Shown here piece by piece: positions 25,993-36,072 of a stretch of DNA of 48,904 nt (the first letter of the stretch is position 1; each line of letters starts with the position of its first letter). Source of the stretch: Candidatus Ventrimonas merdavium (GTDB lineage Bacteria; Bacillota; Clostridia; Lachnospirales; Lachnospiraceae); the NCBI GenBank assembly GCA_018715565.1, contig DVLJ01000120.1:1-48904 (forward strand). The letters run 5' to 3'. The notes beneath the pieces were generated by a model, which made no database searches, was not told where the DNA came from, and saw nothing but the letters and a program-made list of their open reading frames with translations. The translations under genes and the position numbers were made by a program.

Positions 25993-27405
25993 ATGAAGAT
26001 GAGGCTTTCTCTTTATTTAAAGTTTATATTGGGGTATCTGGCGTTTGGATTGCTGGGCTTTGTGACCATCTCCACCCTTTCCTCCCGGATGATGTACGCC
26101 CACCAGGTGGACGAGACGGCGGCGGCCCTTTACGACGAGGCGAACCTGATCGCCGGGGCCTACAGCAGCGTGTACCGGGGGAGCGGACAGGATCTGAATT
26201 CCGCCTATTCCCAGCTCCAGGCAGTGGCAGAATTTGTGCGGTCGGAGATCTGGGTGGTGAACCGCCAGGGGATTGTGGTGGTGGACAGCTCCCGCTCTGC
26301 CAGGAGCGGTACGGAGATCCAGGGCTTTGACCCGGCGGCGATGGGAAGCCGCTCCTATATGATCAGCGACTATTACGGCCAGTTCCCCTACGAGGTGCTG
26401 AGCGTGTCCGCGCCGATCACCGGCAATTACAACACGTATGGCTATGTGCTGCTGCACATGCCGGTGTCCCAGATCTACGAGATCAGCAGCCGGAGCCTGA
26501 ACGTGGTCTATATCGCGGCGGCGATCCTGTTCGTGCTGTCGCTGATCATCCTGCTGGTATTTACCAAGACGGTCTATTTCCCATTAAAGAAGATCACTGC
26601 GGGGGCCAATGAATACGCTTCCGGGAACCTAAAGCACCAGATCGACGTCCATTCCCGGGATGAGATGGGCTATCTGGCGGCGACGTTAAACTATATGTCC
26701 GGCGAGCTGGACAAGATGGAGGAGTATCAGCGCAACTTCATCGCCAATGTGTCCCACGATTTCCGGTCGCCCTTAACATCCATCAAGGGTTATCTGGAAG
26801 CCATCATCGACGGGACCATCCCCCCGGAATTGTATGAGAAATACCTGACCCGGGTGATCGCGGAGACGGAGCGGCTGACCAAGCTGACCCAGGGGATGCT
26901 GACGCTGAACACCTTAGACAGCAAGGGGTATCTGTCCCGCACCAATTTTGACATCAACCGGGTGATCAAGGATACGGCGGCTTCCTTCGAGGGGACCTGC
27001 ACCGCAAAGGGCATCACCTTCGAGCTGACGTTTTCCGAGGCGGTCCTGATGGTCTACGCGGACCTGGGAAAGGTCCAGCAGGTGCTCTACAACCTGATCG
27101 ACAACGCGATCAAGTTCAGCTATCCGGATTCCGCGATCGAGATCCAGGCATATACCCGGAACGAAAAGATCTTCGTGTCAGTCAAGGACCGGGGGATCGG
27201 GATCCCCAGGGACAGCGTGAAAAAGATCTGGGAGCGGTTCTATAAGTCCGACCAGTCCCGGGGCAAGGATAAGCGGGGCACCGGCCTTGGGCTGGCGATC
27301 GTGAAGGAGATCATCCAGGCCCATGGGGAGAATATCGATGTGGTAAGCACCGAGGGCGTTGGATCGGAGTTTATTTTTTCTCTGCCGAAGGCGGGGAATC
27401 TGTGA
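25993..27405 (+). CDS. Sensor histidine kinase (two TM, HAMP, HisKA, HATPase), no adjacent response regulator
   Basis: FIANVSHDFRSPLTSIKGYLEAI H-box, NLIDNAIKFS N-box, KDRGIGIP, GTGLGLAIVKEI. Confidence 0.93.
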   Translation: MKMRLSLYLKFILGYLAFGLLGFVTISTLSSRMMYAHQVDETAAALYDEANLIAGAYSSVYRGSGQDLNSAYSQLQAVAEFVRSEIWVVNRQGIVVVDSSRSARSGTEIQGFDPAAMGSRSYMISDYYGQFPYEVLSVSAPITGNYNTYGYVLLHMPVSQIYEISSRSLNVVYIAAAILFVLSLIILLVFTKTVYFPLKKITAGANEYASGNLKHQIDVHSRDEMGYLAATLNYMSGELDKMEEYQRNFIANVSHDFRSPLTSIKGYLEAIIDGTIPPELYEKYLTRVIAETERLTKLTQGMLTLNTLDSKGYLSRTNFDINRVIKDTAASFEGTCTAKGITFELTFSEAVLMVYADLGKVQQVLYNLIDNAIKFSYPDSAIEIQAYTRNEKIFVSVKDRGIGIPRDSVKKIWERFYKSDQSRGKDKRGTGLGLAIVKEIIQAHGENIDVVSTEGVGSEFIFSLPKAGNL

Positions 27406-27426
27406 CAGGCAGGAGGGAGTTATAGG

Positions 27427-28719
27427 ATGAAGGAGAAGGAACGAGATCAAGAGAAGCGGGAGGTGCAGGGAAGGTCCGCGTCCGCTGTGGGAAAGGCTGT
27501 TGGAATTGCTGTGGGAAAGATGATGGGAAAGACAGCGGGATATTCCTCGGAAAATACAGCGAGAAATACAGCAGCAGATGCGGCGAGAAGGAAGCTGGGC
27601 GCATATGTCCTGACAGCGGCGGTATGGGCGGCAGGAGCGGCGGCAACGGCAGCAGGGACGGCAGCAGGAGCGGCGGCCGGTCTGGGGTTCGGTGCGGAGA
27701 CTGTGTGGGCGGCGGAGGACCGGACGCCGATCCAGTCGATCGAGCTGAACATCGATTCGGACATCGAGGCGGGGACCAGCAGCAGCCATGTGGAGATCAC
27801 TCCCAGGGGAGAGGCCCACTATCAGGTGGGGGATATCGAGGTCCTGAACGAAGAGGACGACTGGTACGGGGGCATGACGCCGCGGGTGTCCTTTTCCCTG
27901 TTCGCGGATCATGGATATTACTTTGACGGGAGCAGCCGCAGCATGTTTGATTTTTACGGCAACGACGCTTCCTATGTGACGTCCCGCCGGGAGGACGACA
28001 AGACGACCCTGGTGGTGACGATCAAGTTGGATAAGCTGGAGAACGGGGACCTGTCCGTGTCCGGCGTGGAGTGGGACGAAGGAAATGGCAGCGCCCTGTG
28101 GGAGGAAACCCCGGGGGCGAAGTATTATCAGGTGCGGCTGTACCGGGACGATAAGTCGGTGACCGGGATCCGGACCACCTATGACACCTACTATGAGTTT
28201 GCCGGAGAGATCACCCGCCGGGGCGATTACTATTTTGAAGTCCGGGCGGTGGGCGGAGGTTCGGAAAAGGGCGATTGGTACAGCTCAGACAGCTGGTATG
28301 TGTCGTCCCGGGAAGCGGATGAGATCAGCTATGGCTACGACGACGGCCCGGGCAGCTCCTGGTCGGGAAGCAGTTCCGGCGGTCCGGGCGTGGTTGGCAA
28401 CAGCTCCTACGGCCCAGGCGGCCCGGGAGCAGCTGGCGGCCCGGGAACGGCCGGCGGCGTGGCGAGCACCGGCGGCAACCACTGGTGCGTGGATCAGCGG
28501 GGCTGGTGGTATCAGTACGCCTCCGGCGGCTATCCTGTCAACTGCTGGGAGCTGGTCGACGGGATCTGGTATTGCTTCGGCCAGGACGGCTATCTCCGGT
28601 GCGGCTGGATCGACTGGAACGGCAAATGGTACTATACCGACGCCAGCGGCGCCATGCTGGTGAATACCCGGACGCCGGACGGGTATTATGTGGGAGGCGA
28701 TGGGGCTTGGATCCAGTAA
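27427..28719 (+). CDS. Secreted/anchored protein with C-terminal cell-wall (choline-binding-like) repeats
   Basis: Low-complexity basic N-terminus and TM/signal region; C-terminal GWWYQYASGGYPVNCWELVDGIWYCFGQDGYLRCGWIDWNGKWYYTDASGAM repeats; Gly/Ser/Pro linker. Confidence 0.75.
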   Translation: MKEKERDQEKREVQGRSASAVGKAVGIAVGKMMGKTAGYSSENTARNTAADAARRKLGAYVLTAAVWAAGAAATAAGTAAGAAAGLGFGAETVWAAEDRTPIQSIELNIDSDIEAGTSSSHVEITPRGEAHYQVGDIEVLNEEDDWYGGMTPRVSFSLFADHGYYFDGSSRSMFDFYGNDASYVTSRREDDKTTLVVTIKLDKLENGDLSVSGVEWDEGNGSALWEETPGAKYYQVRLYRDDKSVTGIRTTYDTYYEFAGEITRRGDYYFEVRAVGGGSEKGDWYSSDSWYVSSREADEISYGYDDGPGSSWSGSSSGGPGVVGNSSYGPGGPGAAGGPGTAGGVASTGGNHWCVDQRGWWYQYASGGYPVNCWELVDGIWYCFGQDGYLRCGWIDWNGKWYYTDASGAMLVNTRTPDGYYVGGDGAWIQ

Positions 28720-28725
28720 AGGCGC

Positions 28726-29691
28726 TTACTCATAATAATCTTTAAAAATACGGATAAATTCCTGTTGTGCTTTTGGCATATAAGTTTTGCCGCGGGTGAC
28801 CAGATCGAAGGAGCGGGTTGCCTGCGGCGAATCTATTTTATAGAGAAACAGATCGGGGCATTCGTCCTTGATCAGCCAGTCGCTGATAAAGGTGGCCGCC
28901 ATCCCGCCTCTGGCCAGGTGGTATGCCGTGACCAGCTGGGATACCTGGAGGCAGACCGCAGGCTCCGTCTTAGCGCATTCAAAAAAATGGCGGCACCGGC
29001 TGTAGAGATTATTGCCCGGGGTCAAGAGGATGAATGGGATCCCGGGAAAGAGATCCATGGTGACGGACGGGCAGTCCGGGCGTAAATGGCGTTTTGACAG
29101 GATATCCTGCCCTGTGAGCCGGTATGTCTGCAGCGTGTCATTGATCTCAAAATAAGACGGGACCGCCAGCAGGATCATATCCTGAAAGCCGGGGATCCGG
29201 TTCCAGCTGTCTTTGGGCGACAGGGTGCAGTTAAAGGTGATGTCAATAACATGCTCTTTCAGCATATCCAGCAGTTCATAGGAACCGGCTTCTACCAGCT
29301 CCAGCTGGATCCCGGGATGCTGCCTGGAAAAGGCGGTCAGGATCGGGGGAAGGATATAAGAGTTCAGATAGTGGCTTCCCCCGATCTTCAGGATACCGGT
29401 CTTTAAGCCGGACAGATCATTGAGCTGGGCCTGCAGCTCATCTTCCAGGGCCTGGATCTGCAGCACCTTATTGATATAGAGCTCTCCGGCCTCTGTCAGC
29501 TCCAGAGGCTTCTGATCCCGGTTGAACAGCCGGGTCCCCAGAGAATCTTCCACCCGCGAAACCGCGATGCTGAGCGCCGGCTGTGTCATGTACAGGGCCT
29601 CGGCTGCCTTGGAAATGCTCTGCTTCTTGTAGATCGTATAGATATACTTCATATCCTGTTCCATAAATTCCCTCTTTCCATATAAATCCAT
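28726..29691 (-). CDS. LysR family transcriptional regulator
   Basis: N-terminal HTH SISKAAEALYMTQPALSIAVSRVEDSLGTRLFNRDQKPLELTEAG. Confidence 0.93.
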   Translation of the reverse strand: MDLYGKREFMEQDMKYIYTIYKKQSISKAAEALYMTQPALSIAVSRVEDSLGTRLFNRDQKPLELTEAGELYINKVLQIQALEDELQAQLNDLSGLKTGILKIGGSHYLNSYILPPILTAFSRQHPGIQLELVEAGSYELLDMLKEHVIDITFNCTLSPKDSWNRIPGFQDMILLAVPSYFEINDTLQTYRLTGQDILSKRHLRPDCPSVTMDLFPGIPFILLTPGNNLYSRCRHFFECAKTEPAVCLQVSQLVTAYHLARGGMAATFISDWLIKDECPDLFLYKIDSPQATRSFDLVTRGKTYMPKAQQEFIRIFKDYYE

Positions 29692-29855
29692 TTTATGAGA
29701 AAATAAATACTATAAATTTGATTTTATACTATCTCTGAAATAAAATATACCTATCAGAAGTAACGAAATATGCGCATAGATTTTGTTGCTTTTGCTGATA
29801 CCGGTACAGCGCGGAACACACTCAAGAATGTCTGACATAAGAAAGGGGAAGGGAA

Positions 29856-31085
29856 ATGACTGTATGGAAGAAATGGAGCAAACTCAGTTTGTTCACACGG
29901 ATCATGGTCGGTTTTGTGCTGGGTATCGTGTGCGGCCTTATCATGGGGCCGAAGGCAAGTGTATTTAATTTTTTGGGGACTATCCTGGTCCGGCTGCTGA
30001 CGATGGTCGTGGCTCCGCTGGTATTGTGTTTGCTGGTGTGCGCGGCTGCGGACGTGGGGGATTATAAGAAGCTGGGGAAGATCGGACTGAAAACGGTCGT
30101 GATCTTTTTGGTCAGCACCGGTTTTGCCATTGTGATCGGTCTGCTGTTCGCGCATCTGATCGGAGTGGGGACCGGAGTTGTCATCCAAGCGCAGAATGCT
30201 TCGGAATCTGCGGTCGAGATCCCCAGCGCCCTGGATACGCTGATCAATATCATTCCCAACAATCCGTTTGAGGCGCTGAGCACCCAGAATCTGCTCCAGA
30301 TCATTTTCTTTGCTTTGTTTTTTGGATTTGCGCTCATCAAGCTGGGGGAAAAGGGGCAGGTAGTCCTCGGCTTTTTCCAGGGGTGCACGGAGGCGATGAA
30401 GGAGATCACCAGCATCGTGCTGGAATTTACTCCTTACGGCGTATTTGGCCTGATGGCCAACGTGGTCGGGATCAATGGACTGGCGATCCTGCTTCCGTAT
30501 ATGAAGACGATCCTGGCTGTGTATCTGGCTTCTGCGATCTATACGGTGCTGGTCCAGGCCGGTCTGATGGTCGGAGTCTGCGCCCATATGAGCCCGTTAA
30601 AATTCTTAAAAGGTGTGAAAGAGGCGGCAATGTTCGTATTTGCCACCTGCAGCAGCGTGGCGACGATCCCGATCAATCTAAAGTGTACCAAGAAGCTGGG
30701 CGTCAGTGATGAGATCGCTAACTTTGTGATCCCCTTCGGTGCGGTCATGAACATGAACGGGACCGCGATCTATGAAGCGGTGGCGGTGATCTTTACGGCC
30801 CAGGTATACGGTATCGAGCTGACGATGATGCAGCAGATCATGGTCATGCTGACGGCGACGCTGGCCAGTATCGGGACTGCCGGAGTGCCGGGGAGCGGTC
30901 TTGTCATGCTGACGATCGTGCTCAGCTCGGTCAATCTCCCGATGGAGGCGATCGGCCTGCTTGCCGGGATCGACCGGATCCTGAATATGGGCCGGGTGAT
31001 CCCCAATATCGTAGGAGATGCGGCAACGGCGGTCCTGGTCGCAAAGTCGGAGGGCGTGCTGCAGGAAGCAGCGGACATAGAGTGA
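29856..31085 (+). CDS. Dicarboxylate/amino acid:cation symporter (DAACS family)
   Basis: FVFATCSSVATIPINLKC, NFVIPFGAVMNMNGTAIYEAVAVIF, GVPGSGLVML. Confidence 0.93.
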   Translation: MTVWKKWSKLSLFTRIMVGFVLGIVCGLIMGPKASVFNFLGTILVRLLTMVVAPLVLCLLVCAAADVGDYKKLGKIGLKTVVIFLVSTGFAIVIGLLFAHLIGVGTGVVIQAQNASESAVEIPSALDTLINIIPNNPFEALSTQNLLQIIFFALFFGFALIKLGEKGQVVLGFFQGCTEAMKEITSIVLEFTPYGVFGLMANVVGINGLAILLPYMKTILAVYLASAIYTVLVQAGLMVGVCAHMSPLKFLKGVKEAAMFVFATCSSVATIPINLKCTKKLGVSDEIANFVIPFGAVMNMNGTAIYEAVAVIFTAQVYGIELTMMQQIMVMLTATLASIGTAGVPGSGLVMLTIVLSSVNLPMEAIGLLAGIDRILNMGRVIPNIVGDAATAVLVAKSEGVLQEAADIE

Positions 31086-31107
31086 AACAGGTCAGGAGGA
31101 TGAGAGG

Positions 31108-31404
31108 ATGGCAATCGATGCATTGATCATGAGCCCGGAGGATAATGTAGCAACTTGTGTGAGGGATGTGAAAAAGGGTGAGGCGGTGGTCTACCGGAAG
31201 GGCGGAGAACTCTGCCAGGTGGAGGCAAAGGAGGATATCCCATACTGTCATAAGATCGCGTTAGAGCCCATGGAAAAGAACGCAGTGGTCCGGAAATATG
31301 GGGAGATGATCGGGAAGACCACAATGCCCATCGAGAAAGGGTGCTGGGTATCCCATGAAAATATCTACAGTGTTCCCAGAGACTATGATAGTGAGATGAT
31401 CTAA
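31108..31404 (+). CDS. UxaA-family dehydratase/lyase small (SAF-domain) subunit
   Basis: 98 aa; MSPEDNVATCVRDVKKGEAVVYRKGGELCQVEAKEDIPYCHKIALEPMEKNAVVRKYGEMIG, N-terminal UxaA/SuyA-like. Confidence 0.88.
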   Translation: MAIDALIMSPEDNVATCVRDVKKGEAVVYRKGGELCQVEAKEDIPYCHKIALEPMEKNAVVRKYGEMIGKTTMPIEKGCWVSHENIYSVPRDYDSEMI

Positions 31405-31415
31405 GGAGGACGGAG

Positions 31416-32576
31416 ATGGAATTTTTAGGATATAAACGTTCAGACGGGCGTGTAGGGATCCGGAATCATGTGCTGATCCTGCCGACCTGCGCCTGCGGCA
31501 GTGAAAGCTGCCGGATCGTAGCCAGCCAGGTAAGAGGAGCGGTCAATATCATTTTTAATACAGGATGCTCTGACGTAGCGGCCAATACGGCTATGTCGCA
31601 GAAGGTCCTGACTGGATTTGCCCTAAATCCCAACGTATATGGCGTGGTGATCATCGGTCTGGGGTGCGAGACCGTGCCCCATAAAGAGCTGCGGGAGAAG
31701 ATCCAGGCGCTGACGGACAAACCGGTGGTCTCCTTTGGGATCCAGGAGGAAGGCGGTACGTTAAAGACGATCGAGAAAGCGGTCCGGGCGGCGCGGGATA
31801 TGGCGGCGGCAGCAGCCCGTCAGCCGAAGGTCCCCTGTGACATCTCAGAGATCTTGATGGGGATCGAATGCGGCGGATCTGACGCCACGTCCGGGATCGC
31901 ATCCAATCCGGCGGTGGGAGTGCTGAGCGATCTTTTGGTAGATGCGGGAGCTTCCACGATGATGAGCGAGACCATCGAATTCATCGGCGGAGAACACGTG
32001 CTGGCCAGACGGGGGAGCACGCCGGAGATCCATAATCAGATCATCCAGATCTGCCGAGATTATGAGGAACATCTGGCGGGAGCCGGACAGGACTGCCGTG
32101 CCGGTCAGCCTACCCCGGGAAATAAGGCGGGAGGACTTTCCACGATCGACGAAAAGAGTCTGGGCTGCATCCGGAAAGGAGGGACCCGCCCGGTGGTGGA
32201 GGTGGTGGAGCAGGCGGCCAGACCTACGAAAAAAGGCGCGATCATCATGGACACAGCCGGATACGACATTTCTTCGGTCACCTCCATGGTGGCGGGGGGC
32301 TGTACAGTCGTCGTATTTACCACAGGGCGGGGAACGCCTACCGGCAACGCCATCGTGCCGGTCCTGAAGGTGACGGCCAATCGAACCACTTATCAGAAAA
32401 TGGAAGATAATATGGACGTGGATCTAAGCGGGATCATCGACGGGGAACTGTCTCTGGAGGAAGGCGGCCAGCTTCTGTTTGACGAGATCGTGGAGGTCTG
32501 CAATGGGAAAATGACGAAGGCAGAGGCATATGGATTTTCGGATATCGCCGTGGACCATGTGTGCAGATTTGTTTAA
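31416..32576 (+). CDS. UxaA-family dehydratase/lyase large subunit (altronate dehydratase / SuyB-like)
   Basis: FLGYKRSDGRVGIRNHVLILPTCACG, MGIECGGSDATSGIASNPAVG, GGCTVVVFTTGRGTPTGNAIVPVLKV. Confidence 0.92.
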   Translation: MEFLGYKRSDGRVGIRNHVLILPTCACGSESCRIVASQVRGAVNIIFNTGCSDVAANTAMSQKVLTGFALNPNVYGVVIIGLGCETVPHKELREKIQALTDKPVVSFGIQEEGGTLKTIEKAVRAARDMAAAAARQPKVPCDISEILMGIECGGSDATSGIASNPAVGVLSDLLVDAGASTMMSETIEFIGGEHVLARRGSTPEIHNQIIQICRDYEEHLAGAGQDCRAGQPTPGNKAGGLSTIDEKSLGCIRKGGTRPVVEVVEQAARPTKKGAIIMDTAGYDISSVTSMVAGGCTVVVFTTGRGTPTGNAIVPVLKVTANRTTYQKMEDNMDVDLSGIIDGELSLEEGGQLLFDEIVEVCNGKMTKAEAYGFSDIAVDHVCRFV

Positions 32577-32597
32577 AAAGGAGCGATCGGATCTTGG

Positions 32598-32634
32598 CGG
32601 GGCAGACGGTTTTCGCACCATCTGCCCCGCCGCT
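32598..32634 (+). terminator. Terminator-like hairpin after the UxaA-like operon
   Basis: GGCGGGGCAGA...TCTGCCCCGCC inverted repeat. Confidence 0.7.
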
Positions 32635-32681
32635 ATTATCCGGAAATTTTATCAAGTTTCCATCCACTTTCCATTTTGTAA

Positions 32682-32710
32682 TTGACATGAAATTAACAAT
32701 ATGATACATT
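32682..32710 (+). promoter_or_regulatory. Promoter of the flavinylated reductase gene
   Basis: TTGACA (32682-32687), 17-bp spacer, TACATT (32705-32710); hairpin GCCTGGG-ATC-CCCAGGC at 32717-32733 at predicted +1. Confidence 0.65.
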
Positions 32711-32776
32711 GAATAAGCCTGGGATCCCCAGGCGTACATAATCATTCATTTTCATGATTCTATATGGAGGGAAAAC

Positions 32777-34645
32777 ATGAGAAAATCTAGTAAAAAGATG
32801 CTTTCCGTACTGATGGCAGCCGCTATGGTGATGTCCCTGGCGGGATGCGGGAGCAAAGAGGCTGACACCACCACCGCGGCGACGGAGGCGGCAACAGAAG
32901 CAGCTACGGAAGCAAGCACTGAGGCTCCGGCAGAGACCGAGAGCGAGGCGGCGGAAGCGGCAGAGATGCAGGCAGACATCGTAGTCATCGGCGCAGGCGG
33001 CGCAGGTATGACCGCAGCGATCCAGGCAGTACAGGACGGCGCGACCGATGTAGTGATCCTGGAGAAGATGCCGGTGACCGGCGGCAACACGATCCGGGCG
33101 ACCGGCGGCCTGAACGCGGCAGAGACCAAGTATCAGGAAGCGGACGGGATCGAGGATTCTGTGGACCTGTATATCCAGGATACCATGGAAGGCGGCTATA
33201 ATGTCAACGATGAGGACCTGGTACGGGTGATGGCGGAGAATTCCGCGGCAGCCGTAGACTGGGTGAATGAGATCGGCGGCGACTTAAGCAACGTAGGTAT
33301 GGCAGGCGGCGCAAGCGTAAAGCGGATCCATCGTCCCGCGGACGCTTCTGCAGTAGGCCCCATGTTAGTGAATACCCTGAACGCAAAGGTAGCAGAGCTG
33401 GGCATCCCGGTCCTGTTAGAGACCACCGCAAAAGAGATCCGCGCAGATGAGAACGGCGCAGTGACCGCAGTAGTTGCCGAGGACAAGGACGGTAACGAGA
33501 TGGTGATCTCCTGTACCGCAGTGGTACTGGCTACCGGCGGCTTCGGTGCGAATGCGGACATGGTAGTAGAGTATAAGCCGGAGCTGGCGGGCTTTGGCAC
33601 CACCAACCATGCAGGCGCCACCGGCGACGGCATCACCATGGCTCTTGACCTGGGCGCGGCTCTGGTGGATATGGAGCAGATCCAGACCCATCCGACGGTA
33701 AACCCGGATACCCAGACCATGTACACCGAGGGTGTGCGCGGCGACGGCGCGATCCTGGTGAACAAAGAGGGCAAGCGTTTTGTGAATGAGCTGGAGACCC
33801 GCGACGTGGTATCCGCAGCGATCCTGGAGCAGACCGACGGCGTTTGCTATCTGGTATTTGATCAGGAAGTAAGAGACAACGTGGCAGCGATCGAAAGCTA
33901 CATCAACGCCGGCATCGTGACCGAGGCGGCGACTCCCGAGGAGCTGGGCGAGGCCATCGGCATCGACGGCGAGGCCCTGGCTGAGACCATGGCAAACTAT
34001 GCGGCATATCAGGCAGCCGGCAATGACGAGGAGTTCGGACGGGCAAGCATGGAGGTTCCGTTAAACCAGCCCAGCTACTACGCGGCGCTGTGCTCCCCGG
34101 CGATCCACCACACCATGGGCGGCGTGAAGATCAACACCGACTGTGAAGTGCTGAAGGAAGACGGAAGCGCGATCGCAGGCCTGTTCGCAGCTGGCGAGAT
34201 CACCGGCGGCGTACACGGAGCCAACCGTCTGGGCGGCAACGCGGTAACCGATATCGTTGTATTTGGTAAGATCGCAGGCAGCGGCGCAGAGGCTTATGTA
34301 ATGGCAAACGGCGGCAACACCGAGGCGGAGATCACCGCACCGGAGGCTGAGGAAGCAGCGGCTCCGGAGGTACAGGGTAACTACAAGGACGGCGTATACG
34401 AGGGAACCGGCAAGGGCAACAACGGTGACATCACCGTAGAAGTGACCGTAGAAGGCGGCAATATCGTATCCATCGTGCTGAAGGATCATGCAGAGACCCC
34501 TGGCCTTTACGAGGCAGCAGAGAAGAACGTGGTTGCAGACATCATCCGCACCCAGAGCAGTCAGGTAGACGCAGTGTCCGGCGCCACCAATACCAGCAAC
34601 GGTATCATGGAGGCCGTAGAGGCAGCACTGGCTGACGCGAAGTAA
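32777..34645 (+). CDS. Fumarate-reductase-like flavoprotein lipoprotein with C-terminal FMN-binding domain (flavocytochrome c family)
   Basis: Lipobox LAGCG; FAD motif DIVVIGAGGAGMTAAIQA; AGEITGGVHGANRLGGNAVTDIVVFG; FMN_bind motif SGATNTS. Confidence 0.93.
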   Translation: MRKSSKKMLSVLMAAAMVMSLAGCGSKEADTTTAATEAATEAATEASTEAPAETESEAAEAAEMQADIVVIGAGGAGMTAAIQAVQDGATDVVILEKMPVTGGNTIRATGGLNAAETKYQEADGIEDSVDLYIQDTMEGGYNVNDEDLVRVMAENSAAAVDWVNEIGGDLSNVGMAGGASVKRIHRPADASAVGPMLVNTLNAKVAELGIPVLLETTAKEIRADENGAVTAVVAEDKDGNEMVISCTAVVLATGGFGANADMVVEYKPELAGFGTTNHAGATGDGITMALDLGAALVDMEQIQTHPTVNPDTQTMYTEGVRGDGAILVNKEGKRFVNELETRDVVSAAILEQTDGVCYLVFDQEVRDNVAAIESYINAGIVTEAATPEELGEAIGIDGEALAETMANYAAYQAAGNDEEFGRASMEVPLNQPSYYAALCSPAIHHTMGGVKINTDCEVLKEDGSAIAGLFAAGEITGGVHGANRLGGNAVTDIVVFGKIAGSGAEAYVMANGGNTEAEITAPEAEEAAAPEVQGNYKDGVYEGTGKGNNGDITVEVTVEGGNIVSIVLKDHAETPGLYEAAEKNVVADIIRTQSSQVDAVSGATNTSNGIMEAVEAALADAK

Positions 34646-34682
34646 GACCGGAAAAGAGAAGAAACAGCGAGACGCAAAGAAC

Positions 34683-34719
34683 AGGCGGCCGCAGGAGGGA
34701 AAAACTCCTGCGGCCGCCT
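34683..34719 (+). terminator. Intrinsic terminator
   Basis: Perfect 15-bp stem AGGCGGCCGCAGGAG-GGAAAAA-CTCCTGCGGCCGCCT then TTCT. Confidence 0.85.
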
Positions 34720-34842
34720 TTCTGATATTATTCTGTCAATCTTTAAGAAAGTTACGGAAGTTTTAGTATAGATACACAAACTGTACGATCCATACGGCCT
34801 CTTTTATAATCAAAATATCAAAAATATCAGGAGGGGCAGCAG

Positions 34843-36018
34843 ATGAACTATAACGAGATGAGTTTACGGTTACACGAGGAGCACGGGGGCAAGCTGGAGG
34901 TGGTTTCCAAAGTGCCGGTAAAATGCCGGGATGATCTGAGTACAGCGTATACGCCTGGGGTGGCGGAGCCGTGCAGAAAGATCAGCGCGAAAAAGAGCGA
35001 CGTTTACAAGTACACTGCCAAGAAAAACCTGGTGGCGGTGGTCACAGACGGAACGGCTGTGCTGGGGCTGGGGGACATCGGCCCGGAGGCGGCCATGCCG
35101 GTGATGGAGGGCAAGGCCATCCTGTTCAAGGAGTTTGCAGGCGTGGACGCCTTTCCCATCTGCCTGGACACCAAGGACACAGAGGAGATCATTGAGACCG
35201 TAAAGCGGGTCGCCCCAGGCTTCGGCGGCATCAATCTGGAGGATATCTCGGCGCCCAGATGCTTTGAGATCGAGAGACGGCTGAAGGAGGAGCTGGATAT
35301 CCCGGTATTCCACGATGACCAGCACGGAACGGCGATCGTGGTGGCGGCAGGTCTGATCAACGCGCTGAAGCTGGTGGGAAAGACCATGGAGGAGGTCCGT
35401 ATCGTGATCAACGGAGCCGGCTCGGCAGGCATCTCGATCGCCAAGCTGCTCCTGGAGTTCGGCGCCGGCAATGTGGTGCTGGTGGACCGCCAGGGCGCGG
35501 TATCCAAGGATGAGGAATGGCTGAACAGCGCCCAGAGAGCCATGGCGGAGGTGACTAACCCTCAGAACGAGCGGGGCCCGCTGGCGGAGATCATCAAAGG
35601 AAAAGACGTGTTCATCGGAGTGTCTGCGCCGAACGTGGTGACGGCGGAGATGGTCTCCACGATGGAGCGTGACGCCATCGTATTTGCCATGGCCAATCCG
35701 GTGCCGGAGATCATGCCGGAGGAAGCGAAAAAGGGCGGCGCGCGCGTGGTGGCCACGGGAAGGAGCGATTATCCCAACCAGATCAATAACGTATTGGTGT
35801 TCCCGGGGATCTTCCGCGGGGCGCTGGACGCGCTGGCGACCGATATCACCGAGGAGATGAAGCTGGCGGCGGCGAAGGCGATCGCAGGCATTGTGAAGGA
35901 TGAGGAGCTGAAGGAGGACTATATCATCCCGGGAGCATTTCATCCCGAGGTCGCCAAAGTGGTGGCGGAGCAGGTTGCCCGGGTGGCAAAGGAGCTGCAC
36001 ATCACAAAGGAAGTGTAG
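34843..36018 (+). CDS. NAD(P)-dependent malic enzyme
   Basis: YTPGVAEPCRKI, PVFHDDQHGTAIVVAAGLINALKL, VINGAGSAGISIAKLL. Confidence 0.95.
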   Translation: MNYNEMSLRLHEEHGGKLEVVSKVPVKCRDDLSTAYTPGVAEPCRKISAKKSDVYKYTAKKNLVAVVTDGTAVLGLGDIGPEAAMPVMEGKAILFKEFAGVDAFPICLDTKDTEEIIETVKRVAPGFGGINLEDISAPRCFEIERRLKEELDIPVFHDDQHGTAIVVAAGLINALKLVGKTMEEVRIVINGAGSAGISIAKLLLEFGAGNVVLVDRQGAVSKDEEWLNSAQRAMAEVTNPQNERGPLAEIIKGKDVFIGVSAPNVVTAEMVSTMERDAIVFAMANPVPEIMPEEAKKGGARVVATGRSDYPNQINNVLVFPGIFRGALDALATDITEEMKLAAAKAIAGIVKDEELKEDYIIPGAFHPEVAKVVAEQVARVAKELHITKEV

Positions 36019-36072
36019 GGCTTACAGAGGACGCATCGATAGGAACACACAGGAAAGAGAAGGAGAATGACA

